Assembly (NCBI GenBank): GCA_905160935.1
Contig: CAJHZI010000753.1
Coordinates: 1,010,001 to 1,074,000, forward strand
Direction: 5' to 3'
Source: Enchytraeus crypticus
Taxonomy: Eukaryota; Annelida; Clitellata; Enchytraeida; Enchytraeidae
Length of the DNA: 64,000 nt
In this document: one piece after another, positions 61,534 to 64,000 of the stretch
How the letters are laid out: each line of letters starts with the position of its first letter
How positions within the stretch are numbered: position 1 is the stretch's first letter
The notes under the pieces: generated by a model
Databases searched by the model: none
What the model was told of the DNA's origin: nothing
Seen by the model: the letters and a program-made list of their open reading frames with translations, nothing else
Translations under genes and position numbers: made by a program

Positions 61534-63430
61534 ATGGCTGAGAAGGATTATTCTCCTCTGAGTGCTTCCTGCGTTAGAGCTCTTAATGATAAGCTGTATG
61601 AAAAAAGAAAGGTGGCTGCGTTGGAAATAGAAAAGTAAGTACTTGAGATTTCTTCTTCAATTTTCAGTCCTCACCAATCAGCTTTTAAGTGTATATTTAC
61701 AATTTTAAAAGTTCTCAAAATATTTAATAATTTCTATATAGTTATTAACTTTATTTAATTTAAAATTAGTGTTTCAAATATAGATGATAGTTTTCAAACA
61801 GCTTAACAGATTTGAAAGTTTTCATCAATATTTATTTATAGCAAGCTCATGCCTCTAAGTATTATTTAGAAATTCTTAAATAACAAAATATATTAATAAA
61901 AGACTATGTAAATGAATTAATGAAGCATAAATTAATGAGGAGGTTTGTTTTGTTTATAGAATGGTTAAAGAGCTAATGGCGAGAAAGGCTGATGCTGAAG
62001 TGAAGAAGTTGTTGCGAGTTCTTGGTCTAGAATTTACAATGTCTCAGAATCCAAACAGTCGTAAGGGTGGACTCATTGGTTTGGCTGCAACTGCTATTGC
62101 ACTGGGAAAGGTTTGTGTTAGAGTAGGCTTGTGCTGCAATGCTCTGTTTTCTTTAAAGGACTGTAAATTAAGTGTCTGTTTCGCATTCCGGAGCTTAATT
62201 ATTTGCTGAATGTTTCCCAGGATTCTGTTTCTTTCAATTAAGCTTTTCTGGAAAAAATGTAATAAATATATTTGCCTCTGATTCAGAATTTCACTTGCTT
62301 GCTGAACTAAATGAATGTAGTTTTCTTGCTCTTTTTAGGTAATTTGTATTACCTATATACTATTAATATACTATTAAATTAAAGAGTGTAATTTATATTC
62401 TATTAAGAGGCAGTGTTATTTAGATTGCTTTCAAATCATTGCTGCAAAACATTATTATTTGAAGCAAATGCTGTTTGATGTATTCATTATCATCTAAACA
62501 GTTCTTACCTAAGCTTTCTGAATAAATTAATGTAATTAATACAAAAATATTGATCATAAAACATTGAGCGCTAATGAATTGCTAAATGCTAACAAAACAT
62601 TGCTAATGTAGCTTGTGAGTGAATTATGATGGTAAAGCAACTCTTGATAATTGTCAACAATTCACTTTGTATGTACTTATTGCAATACTTTCAAATAATT
62701 TTTTTTTAAAATTTGTTTGTATATAGATCTACTATTTTTTCTAAAATCTTATAAATGTTTCAAAAGTTTAATTTGCAACAATTTACAAGTGCAATTTACA
62801 GTTTTAATTTATTTGGGCCAAAAATTGTAATTACATTGGCATATAACGATTAAAAAGTTATTTTTCAGTTTTATAACTCTATGTAAATGCTGTACTCTTG
62901 AGAATGTGTTAAGATTTTGTTGTATCATATACAGGATCATCACACACTGTTGAAATGTATAAGTTAAATTAAATCATCTAAATGTAATGTTAGTTAGGAG
63001 ATTGACATAATGCAAATTAATGAACTATCTATATATTACAGGATTCACCGACATATGTAAATGATCTTGTGAAGCCGGTGTTGACGTGCTTCTTTGACTC
63101 GGACAGTCGTATTCGATACTACGGGTGTGAGGCTCTGTATAACATTGTTAAAGTTGCGAGAGGTTCTGTTCTTCCTTACTTCAATGATATCTTCGATGGG
63201 CTCAGCAAGGTTTAAACTCGTGTTTGTTTAAATATACTGAAACATTTCAATACTTTTTCGATTGCCATAATTAATTGTATATTTTTAAATGAATTGTTAT
63301 AAACTGCTTGTGTGCTGGTACTTTACTGTGTAACTCAATTGCATTACTTCTGCTATGTCTCTAATTGTGACCATGGTAAATGGAAGTAGATATTAAACAT
63401 GCATGTGTAGATTATGTATTTATTTATATA

Positions 63431-63506
<76 letters not shown>

Positions 63507-63774
63507 GGTTTAACGTCTGTTTCCTCATACAAGGATGATGTCAGGGACGTCCCCCCATCACATGTCACTATGTTAATCTATGGTAACAACCTGTTAATTA
63601 TCATTTAGTAAAAGCATTATTTATACCAAAATTTCTAATCTTTTATTTCATTGTTCGGTTTTAGCATAACAGTCATGTATTTGTCGTTATTTATTTATAT
63701 TCTTTGTGCAGCTGGCTGCGGATCCAGATCAGAATGTTAGGAGTGGATCGGAACTACTTGATAGGCTTATGAAG
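61534..63774 (+). CDS. VAC14: VAC14, PIKfyve complex scaffold, 5' part (first 4 exons)
   Basis: HEAT-repeat scaffold that assembles PIKfyve and FIG4 to make and turn over PI(3,5)P2 on endolysosomal membranes. Only the N-terminal part is in the window. Exons 61534-61634, 61960-62110, 63042-63209 and 63712-63774 encode about 161 residues, and the open frame ends at a donor (AAG/GTATTA) with more exons beyond 64000. Hallmarks: [18 protein letters not shown] (exon 1), [18 protein letters not shown] (exon 2), [17 protein letters not shown] (exon 3), [11 protein letters not shown] (exon 4), all near-identical to my memory of human VAC14. The ATG at 61534 begins MAEKDYSPL, matching the MNPEKDFAPL start of the human protein. 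The gene is divergent from MRPL3 with a 4.7-kb spacer full of repeats. Confidence 0.95.
63425..63552 (+). repeat. (TAA)n plus repeat D
   Basis: About 25 TAA units then AGGTTTAACGTCTGTTTCC and GATGATGTCAGGGACGTCC. It lies in intron 3 of VAC14. Confidence 0.85.
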
Positions 63775-63811
63775 GTATTAATAAATTATAAATCCTCCAC
63801 TGGTTAGTTTA

Positions 63812-63930
63812 TATAGTTACATGAACGTTTAAGTTGCGGAGTAGAAGATGTAGGGCTCAAATCCTGATCTTTCCTGTCGTATCTTTGCTAGAGATGAAAC
63901 TGATTTTGATCTCATCATTAACTTTAGAAT
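63812..63930 (+). mobile_element. SINE-A fragment
   Basis: Degraded: GTTTAAGTTGCGGAGTAGAA, GGGCTCAAATCCTGATC, TGCTAGAGATGAAACTG and a decayed tail. It follows VAC14 exon 4 in the intron. Confidence 0.5.
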
Positions 63931-64000
63931 TTAGTTGTTGAAGAAATATCAAAGAAATTCTCAACTTAATCAAGCTTTTTATTTTGGTTGAAATTACTGT

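Overview
The window is animal nuclear DNA: AT-rich, with intron-split genes (consensus GT-AG sites, mostly short exons), many microsatellites and dense retroposons. It carries single-copy metazoan genes (TTC5, MRPL3, VAC14), a nuclear receptor with a DNA-binding and a ligand-binding domain, and a tandem pair of dihydrodiol dehydrogenase genes. This fits an invertebrate bilaterian; I cannot fix the phylum from the sequence. No bacterial genes, rRNA or CRISPR arrays are present. All gene models were built by hand from protein similarity remembered for each family plus splice-site and reading-phase agreement.

Layout. 1-2.8 kb: repeats (a tRNA-like SINE, a minisatellite). 2.8-9.4 kb, minus: a six-exon orphan nuclear receptor of NR1 type (787 codons) with a very long Gln-rich hinge. 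9.4-13.1 kb: AT-rich spacer with a LINE remnant. 13.1-20.9 kb and 24.4-33.0 kb, plus: two seven-exon DHDH-like oxidoreductase genes (331 and 332 aa) with identical intron positions. 33-37.7 kb: retroposons and a 1.7-kb hAT-like element with an 8-bp target duplication. 37.7-48.5 kb, minus: TTC5 in ten exons (436 aa). 50.1-56.9 kb, minus: mitochondrial ribosomal protein L3 in nine exons (381 aa). 57-61.5 kb: spacer with a 2-kb CR1/L2-like LINE. 61.5 kb to the end, plus: the first four exons of VAC14, which runs out of the window.

The genes do not form a pathway. They are a transcription factor, a metabolic oxidoreductase pair, a p300/tubulin-mRNA cofactor, a mitoribosome protein and a PI(3,5)P2 scaffold. 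The most notable points are the receptor's non-standard P-box with its ~400-residue Gln-rich hinge, the patchwork divergence of the two DHDH copies (exon 3 about 95% identical, flanking exons about 71-76%), which suggests gene conversion, and a set of repeat families whose insertions can be read with target-site duplications. I did not find a convincing undescribed multi-gene system.
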